64,000 nt of DNA from Bacteroidetes bacterium GWF2_38_335. GTDB lineage: Bacteria > Bacteroidota > Bacteroidia > Bacteroidales > GWF2-38-335. The first letter of the stretch is position 1; each line of letters starts with the position of its first letter. A program made the translations under genes and the position numbers. The stretch covers positions 103,077 through 167,076 of the forward strand of contig MEOH01000006.1 of assembly GCA_001769535.1 (NCBI GenBank), written 5' to 3'. Shown here one piece after another: positions 1-10,559 of the stretch. The notes below the pieces were generated by a model that worked only from the letters and a program-made list of their open reading frames with translations, did not search any database and had not been told where the DNA came from.

Positions 1-961
1 CTTCGGCAACAACAATTTCGGCAACCTTTACCACCGGTTCATTGCTTTCAGATTTTATTTGAACAACGTCAGTCTGTTTTTCAGTTTGATTGTTTTTACT
101 CACCGGTATTTCGGTCGATTTTCTTTCATCAACAGCTATATTAGCTTCTTTTGCTACATTTTCGGCAGTTAAAACAGGAACCTGTTTTATGGATTTATCA
201 GCAATAAGGTCATTATTTTTAACCGGGATGCTGTTTTTCACCTTAATTTTGGATGAAAGAACTTTATCAAAGCTTACCACTAGATCAGCGTTGCCCGCAG
301 TTTTTCCTGTTCTTTTAATAAACGATTCGGCGAAAACTACTTTTCCCTTATCCTCAACTACTACAACGTTTTCATTAACAGTGTTTTCGTTATTAACTAT
401 AGGATTTTCAGAAACAGTCTGAGTCGTAGTTTTTTCAGTATTGTTATTCAAAACAGGGTAAGCTGTTGTGTTATTGGCAGGGGTTTCCTCAATGCGATTA
501 AAACGGGTTCTTTCGGGTAAATTTTCAGCAGTAATATTTGCCCGGGTATTTTCAGGTATGTTGATATTATCTGATATTTCCCGTACAGGCTGAATTTCGA
601 AAGCAGACGATTGATTTTCTGTAATACCGTTTAATTTTGAAGGACTGAGCTCGTTACTTCCGAAGTCGGAGAACATAAACAATCCTGAAGCAGCAATCAG
701 TAAAAATGATGCGTAATAAATGTTGAAAGAATTCCAGCTAAATCGGAAAAACATCAGAAACTTAAGTTTGCTCTGAATGTTGCTCCAGACCTGAACGGAA
801 GGTTGAACCTGGTATTTCTTTAAGATCTCGTTAAGGTTGTTGAAAAAGTTTTTGTTCCACATCTCCTTCTCAACATTTTCCCATACCTGCTTCCCCGGCT
901 GAACCTTATAGTTTTCGGCCGCTTTCCTGAAAATGTCTTCTATGTTTTTTCCTTTATCCAT
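1..961 (-). CDS. Putative anti-sigma-factor-like membrane protein, 3' end truncated by the window edge
   Basis: Reading the minus strand from ATG at 961-959 gives MDKGKNIEDIFRKAAENYKVQPGKQVWENVEKEMWNKNFFNNL..., with one hydrophobic segment (FNIYYASFLLIAASGLFMF). It lies immediately downstream of an ECF sigma gene. It is absent from the ORF track because no stop falls in the window. Confidence 0.65.
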   Translation of the reverse strand, partial: MDKGKNIEDIFRKAAENYKVQPGKQVWENVEKEMWNKNFFNNLNEILKKYQVQPSVQVWSNIQSKLKFLMFFRFSWNSFNIYYASFLLIAASGLFMFSDFGSNELSPSKLNGITENQSSAFEIQPVREISDNINIPENTRANITAENLPERTRFNRIEETPANNTTAYPVLNNNTEKTTTQTVSENPIVNNENTVNENVVVVEDKGKVVFAESFIKRTGKTAGNADLVVSFDKVLSSKIKVKNSIPVKNNDLIADKSIKQVPVLTAENVAKEANIAVDERKSTEIPVSKNNQTEKQTDVVQIKSESNEPVVKVAEIVVAE

Positions 962-971
962 GAAACATGAA

Positions 972-1523
972 TTAATATAAGTGCTCTTCTTTTTTCAATT
1001 CGTACAATTTTTGCTGAATGACTTTTTTGGCCCTTGAATACTGCGATTTGGAGGTGCTCACATCAATGCCCAGCATATCGGCAATTTCTTTGTGTTTGTA
1101 TCCCTCAACCGCGTATAGGTTGAACACAATCCTGAAACCATCGGGCAAAGCCGTGATGATATCCATGATTTCCTTTTCAGAAAACTCGCTGTCGCTGATA
1201 ATGTTTTCGTCAATCTGCGTTTCATTCACATCATCAATATTCTGATGATACAGATGTTTCAGATTCGTCCGGTAGTGCGACAACGCTGTGTTAACCATGA
1301 CCCTTTTCATCCAGCCTTCAAAAGAACCTGTTCCTGCATACTGGGAGATTCTCATGAATATTTTCACAAAACCCTCCTGAAGTATATCCTCGGCCTCATC
1401 GTGGCTATTGGCATACCTCATGCAAACACCAAGAAGTGTCGATGCATATTTGTCAAACAGCATCTTTTGTTCCTTCTTGTTGTTTTTTAAGCATCCCTGT
1501 ATGATCTGCTCTTCGCTAAGCAT
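972..1523 (-). CDS. RNA polymerase sigma-70 family (ECF) sigma factor
   Basis: 183 aa; region 2 (YANSHDEAEDILQEGFVKIF) and region 4 (YKHKEIADMLGIDVSTSKSQYSRAKK) motifs. Confidence 0.93.
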   Translation of the reverse strand: MLSEEQIIQGCLKNNKKEQKMLFDKYASTLLGVCMRYANSHDEAEDILQEGFVKIFMRISQYAGTGSFEGWMKRVMVNTALSHYRTNLKHLYHQNIDDVNETQIDENIISDSEFSEKEIMDIITALPDGFRIVFNLYAVEGYKHKEIADMLGIDVSTSKSQYSRAKKVIQQKLYELKKEEHLY

Positions 1524-1850
1524 GTGGTCGTTCTTAATAATCAGACTGCGTTAATTAAAAAAAGGTTGCACGTAAAAAACATATTATTATAAAAGTTTGA
1601 TAAAGATACAAAAAATATAACAAAAAATTATGATCAGGCCAAAAGGTATTTTTCTTCAACAGATTCATAACCTATATAGTTACGTCGGGGTTATTATGCC
1701 TGACTTACAAAAGGTCTATTGTTCCGACCTTGAAAGAGCATAAAATAATACATGAAATAATTATCAATCGTCAATTGAAAAACCCAGCTAATCACATTTG
1801 AACAGTAAAAACAGATTGAAAATACTATCTTAGCAGTTCAATTTTATTAT

Positions 1851-2501
1851 ATGGAAAAAGCCATTGAAAAAATAAGGGAACAGGTGCGGCAGCAATTTAT
1901 GGGCGAGGTAACCGGTCACGATTGGTGGCATATAAAAAGGGTGACTGATCTTTCAATATACCTTGGGAAAAAGGAAAATGCCAATTTGCAAATTGTTGAA
2001 ATTGCGGCCTTGCTTCATGACATTGCCGATTGGAAATTTCATGACGGCAACGAGAACAAAGGTCCTGAAATGGCTGCTGAAATAATGAAATCACATGCCA
2101 TACTAAATGAAATTTCGGAGCAGGTAACCGACATTATTAAAACAATTAGTTTTAAGGGGGCAGGAGTAGCAACTCCCATGAAAACCATTGAAGGGAAAGT
2201 TGTGCAGGATGCCGATCGTTTGGATGCCATGGGAGCCATAGGAATTGCCCGGGCTTTTGCCTACGGAGGAAGTAGAAACAGAGAAATTTACAATCCTGAT
2301 ATTAAACCCGAGATGCACAGCAGTTTTGGAGAATACAAAAAAAGCAAGGGCCACACAATAAACCATTTTTATGAAAAACTTCTTTTGCTTAAAGACCGGA
2401 TGAATACTGAAACAGCAAAAGAAATGGCTGAAAGCCGTCACGGGTTTATGGTTGAGTATTTGGAGCGGTTTTTTGGGGAATGGAATTTAAAATCTGAGTA
2501 A
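1851..2501 (+). CDS. HD domain-containing phosphohydrolase (YedJ-like)
   Basis: H..R....LLHDIADWKFHD and QDADRLDAMGAIGIAR motifs. Confidence 0.9.
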   Translation: MEKAIEKIREQVRQQFMGEVTGHDWWHIKRVTDLSIYLGKKENANLQIVEIAALLHDIADWKFHDGNENKGPEMAAEIMKSHAILNEISEQVTDIIKTISFKGAGVATPMKTIEGKVVQDADRLDAMGAIGIARAFAYGGSRNREIYNPDIKPEMHSSFGEYKKSKGHTINHFYEKLLLLKDRMNTETAKEMAESRHGFMVEYLERFFGEWNLKSE

Positions 2502-2542
2502 ACAATTTCCCCTTTTAGTTGTTACAATTAAAACAATTAAAA

Positions 2543-3466
2543 ATGGAAACACCTCTGATATTCTGGATATTGTTTAATGGATTTGTGCTTTTGATGCTGG
2601 CGCTCGATCTGGGTGTTTTTCACAGAAAGTCACATCACGTGTCGGTAAAAGAAGCTATTATCTGGACATTTATCTGGATATCCCTGGCTATGATCTTTAA
2701 CCTGATAATTTATTATTGGCAGGGAAAACAGCAGGCACTGGAATTTTTCACCGGATACCTTATTGAAAAGGCCCTGAGCATAGACAATATATTTGTCTTC
2801 ATCATGATTTTTTCATATTTCAGCATACCCTCTATTTATCAGCATAAAATATTATTCTGGGGAATCCTGGGAGCTTTGGTAATGAGGATAATTTTCATCT
2901 TTGCAGGTGTTACGCTCATAGAAAAATTCCATTTTACAATTTACATTTTCGGTGCCCTTTTAATCTATACCGGTTACAAAATGTACAGCCACAGCAGTGC
3001 AAAGATTGAACCGGAAAAAAATCCTATTGTAAAGATTTTCAGGAAAATATTTCCCGTTTCCCAAAACTTCGAGGGTGGTAAATTTTTCACCAGAGTTGAC
3101 GGAAAAAGAGCAGCCACACCGCTTTTTCTGGTATTGATCCTTGTTGAAACAACCGATCTGATTTTTGCTGTTGACAGCATTCCGGCCATCCTGTCAATCA
3201 CCCAGGATCAGTTTATCGTTTACACTTCCAATGTTTTTGCAATTCTCGGACTGCGTTCATTGTATTTTGCACTTGCCGGAGTAGTACATAAATTCTGGCT
3301 GCTGAACTATGGCCTTTCCATAGTGCTGATATTTGTGGGGATTAAAATGATTTTATCAGATTTCTATAAAATTCCCATTGAAATATCTCTTCTGTTTATT
3401 GCCGGAATAATTATCGGAAGCATATTATTGTCATTAAAAATTGAAAAACCTAAAACAGCGATATGA
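2543..3466 (+). CDS. TerC/Alx family integral membrane protein
   Basis: Multi-TM; ALDLGVFHRKSH, EKALSIDNIFVF and VETTDLIFAVDSIPA motifs. Likely start METPLIF. Confidence 0.92.
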   Translation: METPLIFWILFNGFVLLMLALDLGVFHRKSHHVSVKEAIIWTFIWISLAMIFNLIIYYWQGKQQALEFFTGYLIEKALSIDNIFVFIMIFSYFSIPSIYQHKILFWGILGALVMRIIFIFAGVTLIEKFHFTIYIFGALLIYTGYKMYSHSSAKIEPEKNPIVKIFRKIFPVSQNFEGGKFFTRVDGKRAATPLFLVLILVETTDLIFAVDSIPAILSITQDQFIVYTSNVFAILGLRSLYFALAGVVHKFWLLNYGLSIVLIFVGIKMILSDFYKIPIEISLLFIAGIIIGSILLSLKIEKPKTAI

Positions 3467-4095
3467 TACCTATTGATATTTCATTTCAGAATATTTTTGA
3501 TGCCAATCATTTGATTGAGTATGGAGGATTTGCCTTAATTCTTATTATCGTTTACCTCGAAACAGGATTTTTTTTGGGTTTTGTACTGCCCGGCGGCGAC
3601 TACATGTTGTTTGCAACCGGTATGCTTTCTGCAAGTTTCCTGCCCGATATTCCGCTCCTGCTGATTGTGCTTTCACTGGTTACTGCTTCATTCCTCGGTG
3701 ACCTTACCGGATATTTCAAAGGCAGGTGGCTGGGAAGCAAACTTTTTACCGGAAACAAATCACGCTTTTTTAAAATTGAATATATTGAAAAAGGAAACAG
3801 TTTTTATGAAAAATATGGTATGCGGGCATTTATCATTGGCAGGTACTTGCCGGTAATCAGGACCCTGGTGCCAATGATAGCCGGTGCAAGCGAATTTAAA
3901 TTAAATAAATTTCTAATCTACAATTTGCTGGGCGCAACAACCTGGGTTGGAACGCTGGTCCCCCTGGGCTATTTTATCGGTGAAACTTATCCTGATGCAA
4001 TAAATTATTCGATCTATTTTATAATTATTTTTGCTGCCATTGCTTCGTTTCCGGTAATTAAAATCTTGCTTTCAGGGAAAAAAGTAAAATTATAA
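3463..4095 (+). CDS. DedA family membrane protein
   Basis: FLGFVLPGGDYML, GDLTGYFKGRWLG and GRYLPVIRTLVPMIAGAS motifs. Overlaps the terC stop by 4 nt. Confidence 0.9.
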   Translation: MIPIDISFQNIFDANHLIEYGGFALILIIVYLETGFFLGFVLPGGDYMLFATGMLSASFLPDIPLLLIVLSLVTASFLGDLTGYFKGRWLGSKLFTGNKSRFFKIEYIEKGNSFYEKYGMRAFIIGRYLPVIRTLVPMIAGASEFKLNKFLIYNLLGATTWVGTLVPLGYFIGETYPDAINYSIYFIIIFAAIASFPVIKILLSGKKVKL

Positions 4096-4185
4096 ATGAG
4101 GTTACCTTTATCATATAGCTTTATTGGATTTTGAGTATTTTTGTTTAAATTAGCCTCACTAAAAACATGGAAGCGGCATTAATTA

Positions 4186-6603
4186 ATGAAAAACAACCTG
4201 CTCAAAAAACAAATACTGGTTTTTGCATCAATTCAATTGGTCTTTGCCATATACATTAATGCACAGAACAGTTACACCGACAGTTTACTTTTATCAATAA
4301 GCAAATCGAAAACCGACAGTATAAAAATCAAGGGATACGAAGAACTTGCTGAGTATTTTAAAACCATTAAACCCGACAGCGCGCTTTACTATCATGAAAA
4401 GGCCCTTAAGCTGGCGACAAAAAGCAATTCATTTAAAAAACAACAAAATCAAACAGCTATTTTGATGAATATGGCTAATCTTTACGCCTATAGCTTTTCT
4501 GATTTTAAAAACTCAACATTGTATAGCTCAAAAGCCAGAAAAATATATGAAAAATATATTGACAACAGAGATACCCTGATTTATAATTGGGCCATGAACG
4601 GTATTGCCGATCTGTATAACCTTGATGCTTCAGTAATGTTTTTTCAGGGCAAATACAGTGATGCAGTAGTGCTGTTCAAGAAAAGTGTTGAAATTTACCA
4701 ATCCATACACGACGAGGAAAGTGCAATTCTTGGTATTGGCAACCTCGGAGTGGTATATACCAATATTGGTGATTATGTCAGGGCTGTCGAAAACATCAGG
4801 ATTATATTAAAGTTCAATGAAAAAAACAACAACAAGCAGGGTATGGCAAAAAATTACAATAACCTGGCAATTGTTTACGTAAAACAGAAAAGTTTTGAGC
4901 TGGCAAAAAAATATTATGAAAAAGCCATTAAAATAGCAAAGGAAATTAATTATAAGGAAGGTCTGTCAAGATATTACGCTAATATTGGCATGTTGAATTA
5001 TGATCTGGGTTTTTTAAGCACAACTGAAAAAGGCAGGGATTCGCTTTTTGCCATTAGCGAAAAATACATTAATGATGCTCAAGTCCTTTATAATGAATTA
5101 AATTTTGTTGAGGGGATAGCCGATTGCTACAACAATCTCAGTTTAATTCAAACCGCCAGAAAAAACTACACAAAAGCCCTCGAATTTCTGGAGAAAAGTC
5201 TTGAAATACAGAAAAAAATAAACAACCTTGACGGAGAAGCAACGGCTTATAACAACCTTGCAGAAAACATGATTTTTCAGGGAAAATACAGTCAGGCAAT
5301 TGATTATGCCCTGAAAGCCTATAATTATTCCATTGAATCGGGATCGCTTTCTGTCAGAGCAAGTTCGTGTAAAAAACTTGCCGACGGATATGCCGGAATG
5401 GGACGCCATTTTGAAGCTGTGAAATATCTCAACGAGTTGGTGGAGTTGAAAGACAGTCTTTTCGATCAGGAAAAAACCAACGCTATTGCCAATATGGAAG
5501 CCCGGTATGATGTGGAAAAGAAACAGGAAGAAATTGAAAAACAGCAATTGGTAATTGCCAAAAAAGATGCCGAAATGAAACAGCAGGATGAGGAAAATGC
5601 ACGACAAAAACTTCAACGCAATATGTTTATCGGGGCATTCCTGTTTATGATTTTACTTGCGTTTTTTATTTACCGTAACTTCAGACAAAAGAAAAAGGCA
5701 AACATTATTCTTTTCAATCAAAAACAACAAATCGAGATACAGAATACAAAACTTCAGCAGGCAAATGAGGAAATTACTGCACAAAGGGATGAGATTGATG
5801 AACAAAGAGCCATTCTCAGTGAGCAGAAAAAGGAAATTACCGACAGCATCAATTATGCAAAAAGAATTCAACAGGCCGTTTTGCCTTCCGGCGAATCAGC
5901 TTCTTCAATTTTGGGCGAACATTTCATTTTTTTTAAGCCCCGCGATATTGTAAGCGGTGATTTTTACTGGGCTGCGCGGATAAAAAATTTATTGGTGGTA
6001 TGTGTGGCAGATTGTACCGGACATGGTGTTCCCGGAGGATTCATGAGCATGCTCGGGGTTTCTTTCCTCAATGAAATTGTCAGGAAAAAAGAAGTCATCA
6101 TTTCCGGCGAAGTTCTTGACCAGTTGCGAAACTCGGTAATTGACGCCCTTCAACAGGAAGCAACCCGTGATCATGATTTTGGCTCAGTGAAAGACGGAAT
6201 GGATATTTGTCTTTGCGTTATTGACACAGCAACACAAAAAGTTCAGTTTTCCGGAGCAAACAACCCATTGTATATTGTTGATTGCAGAGGAAATGTAAAT
6301 GAAATCCAACCCGACAAACAACCTGTTGCCATGTACGATTGCATGAACCCCTTTACCAGTAATGAAATTTTCTTAAATGCAGGTGATTGCATTTATCTAA
6401 CCAGCGATGGCTTTTCGGATCAGTTTGGCGGACCAACTCAAAACGGAAAAAAATTCAAAACAAAAAAATTAAAGGAACTGCTGGCTGTAATAGCATCAAA
6501 ACCTATGAGCGAACAATTGGAGGAGCTGGACAAGGCATTTATTGAATGGAAAGGAATGCACGAACAAACGGATGATATTACCATCCTCGGAATAAGGTTT
6601 TAA
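4186..6603 (+). CDS. TPR-repeat sensor protein with C-terminal SpoIIE/PP2C-type phosphatase domain
   Basis: N-terminal signal, multiple TPRs, one TM (MFIGAFLFMILLAFFIY), coiled coil, then PRDIVSGDFYWA ... VADCTGHGVPGGFMSMLG ... GANNPLYIV ... YLTSDGFSDQFGG. Confidence 0.93.
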   Translation: MKNNLLKKQILVFASIQLVFAIYINAQNSYTDSLLLSISKSKTDSIKIKGYEELAEYFKTIKPDSALYYHEKALKLATKSNSFKKQQNQTAILMNMANLYAYSFSDFKNSTLYSSKARKIYEKYIDNRDTLIYNWAMNGIADLYNLDASVMFFQGKYSDAVVLFKKSVEIYQSIHDEESAILGIGNLGVVYTNIGDYVRAVENIRIILKFNEKNNNKQGMAKNYNNLAIVYVKQKSFELAKKYYEKAIKIAKEINYKEGLSRYYANIGMLNYDLGFLSTTEKGRDSLFAISEKYINDAQVLYNELNFVEGIADCYNNLSLIQTARKNYTKALEFLEKSLEIQKKINNLDGEATAYNNLAENMIFQGKYSQAIDYALKAYNYSIESGSLSVRASSCKKLADGYAGMGRHFEAVKYLNELVELKDSLFDQEKTNAIANMEARYDVEKKQEEIEKQQLVIAKKDAEMKQQDEENARQKLQRNMFIGAFLFMILLAFFIYRNFRQKKKANIILFNQKQQIEIQNTKLQQANEEITAQRDEIDEQRAILSEQKKEITDSINYAKRIQQAVLPSGESASSILGEHFIFFKPRDIVSGDFYWAARIKNLLVVCVADCTGHGVPGGFMSMLGVSFLNEIVRKKEVIISGEVLDQLRNSVIDALQQEATRDHDFGSVKDGMDICLCVIDTATQKVQFSGANNPLYIVDCRGNVNEIQPDKQPVAMYDCMNPFTSNEIFLNAGDCIYLTSDGFSDQFGGPTQNGKKFKTKKLKELLAVIASKPMSEQLEELDKAFIEWKGMHEQTDDITILGIRF

Positions 6604-6705
6604 TTGCAAAGCTTAATCCATACATACTAAAAAAACATTATCTCCGTTTTTCATACCAGTTCGTGAAAAACAATAAGTTTTACTATCTTTACAGAGATTT
6701 TTAAT

Positions 6706-7755
6706 ATGAAAACGGTAATAGCTGCCATACTGATTTTTTCCGCAAGTCTTCTGAATGCCCAGATCGGAGGAAAAAATACCTATGAATTCCTTGATCTTCC
6801 CAATTCAGCCCGAGTGGCTTCGCTTGGTGGCAATGCCCTTGCTCTGTGTGATGGCGACATCAATATGGTTTTCCATAACCCCTCGCTGCTGAATGAATCC
6901 ATGGACAACCATGTGGTGGCAAATTACGTGAATTACTTTTCGGATATCAACTTCGGATACGCTGCCTATGCCAAAAAATTCAAAAAGTTTGGCATGCTGG
7001 GGTTCGGGATACATTACATTAATTACGGAGATTTCGTAAGAGCCGATGAAACTTCTGCCATTTTGGGAAATTTCAAGGCTTCTGAGCAATCGCTTAATGT
7101 TAGCTGGGCAAAACCCCTCGATTCATTGTTTTCTGTTGGAGCTACCGCAAAAATTATATATTCGGCCCTGGATAGTTACTTTTCAGCCGGAATGGTTTTT
7201 GATGCCGGTGCAACTTATTATAACAGTAAAAAATTATTTGGGGCTGCTGTGGTTTTAAAAAATTTCGGAACACAATTCAAATCCTATACCAAAGGCAATT
7301 ACGAACCCATGCCCATGGATATTCAGCTTGGTTTTTCCAAAAAACTCAGATATGCCCCGTTCAGGTTTTCGGTAACAGCTCAAAATCTACTGAGGTGGGA
7401 CATGAGCTACATCAATACCAACGAGCCCGACGAATCGGTTGACCCGCTCACAGGTGAGCCCATCAAAGAAAATAAACTTGAAAAACGTGCCGATAATTTC
7501 ATGAAACATTTTATCCTCGGATCGGAATTGATCATGTCTAAAAATTTCTTTATCAGACTGGGTTATAATTACCAGAGACGTTCTGAACTTAAAATCTCAA
7601 CAAGAGCATTCACCGTTGGCTTTTCATGGGGATTCGGTTTCCGCATCAATAAATTTCATTTCAGCTATGGTCGCGCTACCTACCATTTGGCCGGACCATC
7701 CAACCATTTTTCCATCTCAACAAGTCTGAGCGACTTCATGAAAAAGGCAGAGTAA
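6706..7755 (+). CDS. porQ: Type IX secretion system protein PorQ
   Basis: GGKNTYEFLDLPNSARVASLGG N-terminal signature, beta-barrel-like sequence, located next to cmk. Confidence 0.85.
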   Translation: MKTVIAAILIFSASLLNAQIGGKNTYEFLDLPNSARVASLGGNALALCDGDINMVFHNPSLLNESMDNHVVANYVNYFSDINFGYAAYAKKFKKFGMLGFGIHYINYGDFVRADETSAILGNFKASEQSLNVSWAKPLDSLFSVGATAKIIYSALDSYFSAGMVFDAGATYYNSKKLFGAAVVLKNFGTQFKSYTKGNYEPMPMDIQLGFSKKLRYAPFRFSVTAQNLLRWDMSYINTNEPDESVDPLTGEPIKENKLEKRADNFMKHFILGSELIMSKNFFIRLGYNYQRRSELKISTRAFTVGFSWGFGFRINKFHFSYGRATYHLAGPSNHFSISTSLSDFMKKAE

Positions 7756-7854
7756 AGAATTCTATTACACTTCCAATTTGTTGATTGGACCGAAATTTCC
7801 TATTTTTACATTTGATTTTTTTTATCCGGACTGATTTTGTTTAAATGCAATCCT

Positions 7855-8532
7855 ATGAATAAAAAACTAGTCATAGCCGTAGACGGTTATTCATCATGTG
7901 GAAAAAGTACCGTTGCCAGGGAACTGGCGCATAAACTCGGTTATATCTATATTGACAGCGGAGCCATGTACAGAGCTGCTACTCTTTTTTGCATGGAAAA
8001 CAATTTATTGGGAGATGAGCAGAAAATAATCAGCCGGCTGAATGAAATAAACATTGAGTTCAGATTAAATCCTGTTAACGGAAATGCCGATACCTGGCTA
8101 AATGAAGTTAATGTTGAAAACAGAATACGTAAAATAGATGTTTCTGATAATGTAAGTCAGGTAAGCCGAATAAAAAATGTGCGCGAAAAAATGGTAGCCA
8201 TCCAGCGTAAATTGGGCGAGAAAAAGGGAATTGTTATGGATGGACGAGATATCGGAACCGTCGTTTTTCCAGATGCCGACCTGAAAATTTTCATGACTGC
8301 CAGTCCCGAAATCAGGGCACAAAGAAGATTCGATGAACTTGTTGCAAAAGGAGATAACATTTCTTTGGACGAGATTATTTCAAACATCAAAAAAAGGGAT
8401 CAAATGGATGAAAACCGCACCGAAAGTCCCTTGCGTAAAGCAGATGATGCCGTTGTCCTTGATAACGGAAATATGACGCGAAATGAACAGATGGAATGGA
8501 TTATGAACCTGGTTGCAAGTAAAATACAATAA
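7855..8532 (+). CDS. cmk: (d)CMP kinase
   Basis: AVDGYSSCGKSTVARELA, YIDSGAMYRAATLF, MDGRDIGTVVFPDADLKIFMTAS. Confidence 0.96.
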   Translation: MNKKLVIAVDGYSSCGKSTVARELAHKLGYIYIDSGAMYRAATLFCMENNLLGDEQKIISRLNEINIEFRLNPVNGNADTWLNEVNVENRIRKIDVSDNVSQVSRIKNVREKMVAIQRKLGEKKGIVMDGRDIGTVVFPDADLKIFMTASPEIRAQRRFDELVAKGDNISLDEIISNIKKRDQMDENRTESPLRKADDAVVLDNGNMTRNEQMEWIMNLVASKIQ

Positions 8533-8545
8533 TTTTCAGATACAA

Positions 8546-9421
8546 ATGAAAGTAGAAATTGACCCGGGATCCGGATTTTGCTTTGGTGTGGTAAATGCCA
8601 TTGAAAGGGCTGAGGATGAACTGGATAAAACCGGAAAACTCTACTGTCTTGGAGATATTGTACACAATAATGTGGAAGTAAACCGACTGAAAGAAAAAGG
8701 ACTGATTACCATCAACCACGACGAATTTTCAAAGCTTAAAAACTGCAAGGTGCTTATCAGGGCACATGGAGAACCTCCCGAGACATATCAGATAGCCGAA
8801 AAAAACCAGATCACACTTATTGATGCATCCTGTCCGGTTGTTCTAAAACTCCAGGAACGGATAAAAAAGGGTTACGAAAACATGAAAAAGGTGAACGGGC
8901 AGATAGTTATTTTCGGAAAACTTGGTCACGCCGAGGTAAACGGACTGGTAGGGCAGACAAATCAGGAAGCCATTGTGGTGGAGGGCATGGAAGACATTTC
9001 GAAAATAAATCTATCGCTGCCGGTAAAGATTTTTTCACAAACAACAAAAAGTATCGACGAGTACAAGGAACTCATCGAAGAAATAAAAAACCGTAAAAAG
9101 AAACTGGGGTTTGAGGAGATTCCGTTCATTGAAAATGATACCATTTGCAGGCAGGTTTCCACGCGCGGACCAAAACTTATGGCCTTTGCCCAAAAACACG
9201 ATGTGATAATTTTTGTGAGCGGAAGTAAATCATCCAATGGCAAAATGTTGTATGATGTATGTAAAAAAGAGAATCCGATGACGTTTTTTGTTTCTGATAT
9301 CTATGAAATAGAAAAGGACTGGTTTAAAAATGTAAAATCGGTTGGAGTTTGTGGTGCAACTTCATCTCCCCGTTGGCTAATGGAAAAGATTGCAGAGCAC
9401 ATTCAAACACTATCAAAATAA
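8546..9421 (+). CDS. ispH: 4-hydroxy-3-methylbut-2-enyl diphosphate reductase
   Basis: DPGSGFCFGVVNAIERAE, LIRAHGEPP, DASCPVV, GKLGHAEVNGL motifs. Start at MKVEID. Confidence 0.95.
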   Translation: MKVEIDPGSGFCFGVVNAIERAEDELDKTGKLYCLGDIVHNNVEVNRLKEKGLITINHDEFSKLKNCKVLIRAHGEPPETYQIAEKNQITLIDASCPVVLKLQERIKKGYENMKKVNGQIVIFGKLGHAEVNGLVGQTNQEAIVVEGMEDISKINLSLPVKIFSQTTKSIDEYKELIEEIKNRKKKLGFEEIPFIENDTICRQVSTRGPKLMAFAQKHDVIIFVSGSKSSNGKMLYDVCKKENPMTFFVSDIYEIEKDWFKNVKSVGVCGATSSPRWLMEKIAEHIQTLSK

Positions 9422-9514
9422 CCATGTGTCATTTTTTTCGTATCTTCATATAATTTGTATTTCTAAAATAGGAATTGATTAGTAATTTCGCTGAATTTTA
9501 AAATTTTCTTAAAA

Positions 9515-10495
9515 ATGAGTAAAATAAAGAACATTGCTGTATTGACTTCAGGAGGCGATGCTCCGGGCATGAATGCCGCTATCAGGGCAGTTGTGAGATC
9601 GGCAATTTATCATCACCTGAGGGTTTTTGGAGTCCGCCACGGCTATGAAGGCATGATTCAGGGTCAGTTAAAGGAAATGAAATCACACCATGTGGCTAAT
9701 ATTATTCAGCGCGGAGGAACCATTTTAAAATCTGCCCGTTGTGAGGAATTTAAAACCCCCGAAGGAAGAAAAAAAGCATACGAGCAACTTAAATCTTTTG
9801 ATATTGACGGAGTGGTGGTGATAGGTGGCGATGGCACTTTTAAAGGCGCCCGTGCATTTATGGACGAATATGAAATTCCATTTGTTGGGGTTCCGGGAAC
9901 CATTGACAATGACCTTTTCGGTACCGATTATACAATTGGATATGACACCGCAGTGAATACAGTTGTTGAAGCCATAGATAAAATAAGGGATACAGCCAGC
10001 TCACACAACCGATTATTTTTTGTCGAAGTAATGGGAAGGGATGCCGGTTTTATAGCTTTACGCAGTGGCATTGCCTGCGGAGCAGAAGCTATTCTGATAC
10101 CCGAAAAACAAACACATCTGGAAACCCTCAGGTCACATCTGGAAGATGGCCCACGGCGTAAAAAATCAAGCAATATTATTTTGGTTGCCGAAGGCGAAGT
10201 GGCAGGCGGAGCATTTGCCATTGCCGAAAAAGTTAAGGAAGATTTTAAAGAATATGATGTCAGGGTTACAGTACTGGGACATATTCAGCGTGGAGGAACA
10301 CCGTCGGCTTTTGACAGGTTTTTAGCAACTAGGCTTGGTGTTGCCGCTGTTCAGGCATTGCTTGACGACCAAAAGAGTATCATGGTTGGTTATATGGATA
10401 GGGAAATTGTTCACATTCCTTTCAATAAAACCATCAAGCACAACCGCACTGTTAATCAGGAATTGCTTGATTTGTTTGATATTTTGAATGTTTAG
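9515..10495 (+). CDS. pfkA: ATP-dependent 6-phosphofructokinase
   Basis: VLTSGGDAPGMNAAIRAVVR, IGGDGTFKGA, PGTIDNDLFGTDYTIGYDTA, VEVMGRDAGFIA, GHIQRGGTPSAFDR. Confidence 0.97.
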   Translation: MSKIKNIAVLTSGGDAPGMNAAIRAVVRSAIYHHLRVFGVRHGYEGMIQGQLKEMKSHHVANIIQRGGTILKSARCEEFKTPEGRKKAYEQLKSFDIDGVVVIGGDGTFKGARAFMDEYEIPFVGVPGTIDNDLFGTDYTIGYDTAVNTVVEAIDKIRDTASSHNRLFFVEVMGRDAGFIALRSGIACGAEAILIPEKQTHLETLRSHLEDGPRRKKSSNIILVAEGEVAGGAFAIAEKVKEDFKEYDVRVTVLGHIQRGGTPSAFDRFLATRLGVAAVQALLDDQKSIMVGYMDREIVHIPFNKTIKHNRTVNQELLDLFDILNV

Positions 10496-10504
10496 AAAAA
10501 ATTA

Positions 10505-10551
10505 TTTAGCCGCGAATGCGCGAATATGAAATTCGCGCATTCGCGGCTAAA
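10505..10551. terminator. Perfect 21-bp inverted repeat between convergent genes, candidate bidirectional terminator
   Basis: TTTAGCCGCGAATGCGCGAAT-atgaa-ATTCGCGCATTCGCGGCTAAA, flanked by A- and T-rich tracts, between pfkA (+) and an ECF sigma gene (-). Confidence 0.75.
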
Positions 10552-10559
10552 TTTTTTAA

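Noticed and set aside
90-422. 110-aa plus-strand ORF at the window start
   Set aside because: Antisense to the minus-strand anti-sigma-like gene, whose translation has a better start, TM segment and operon context.
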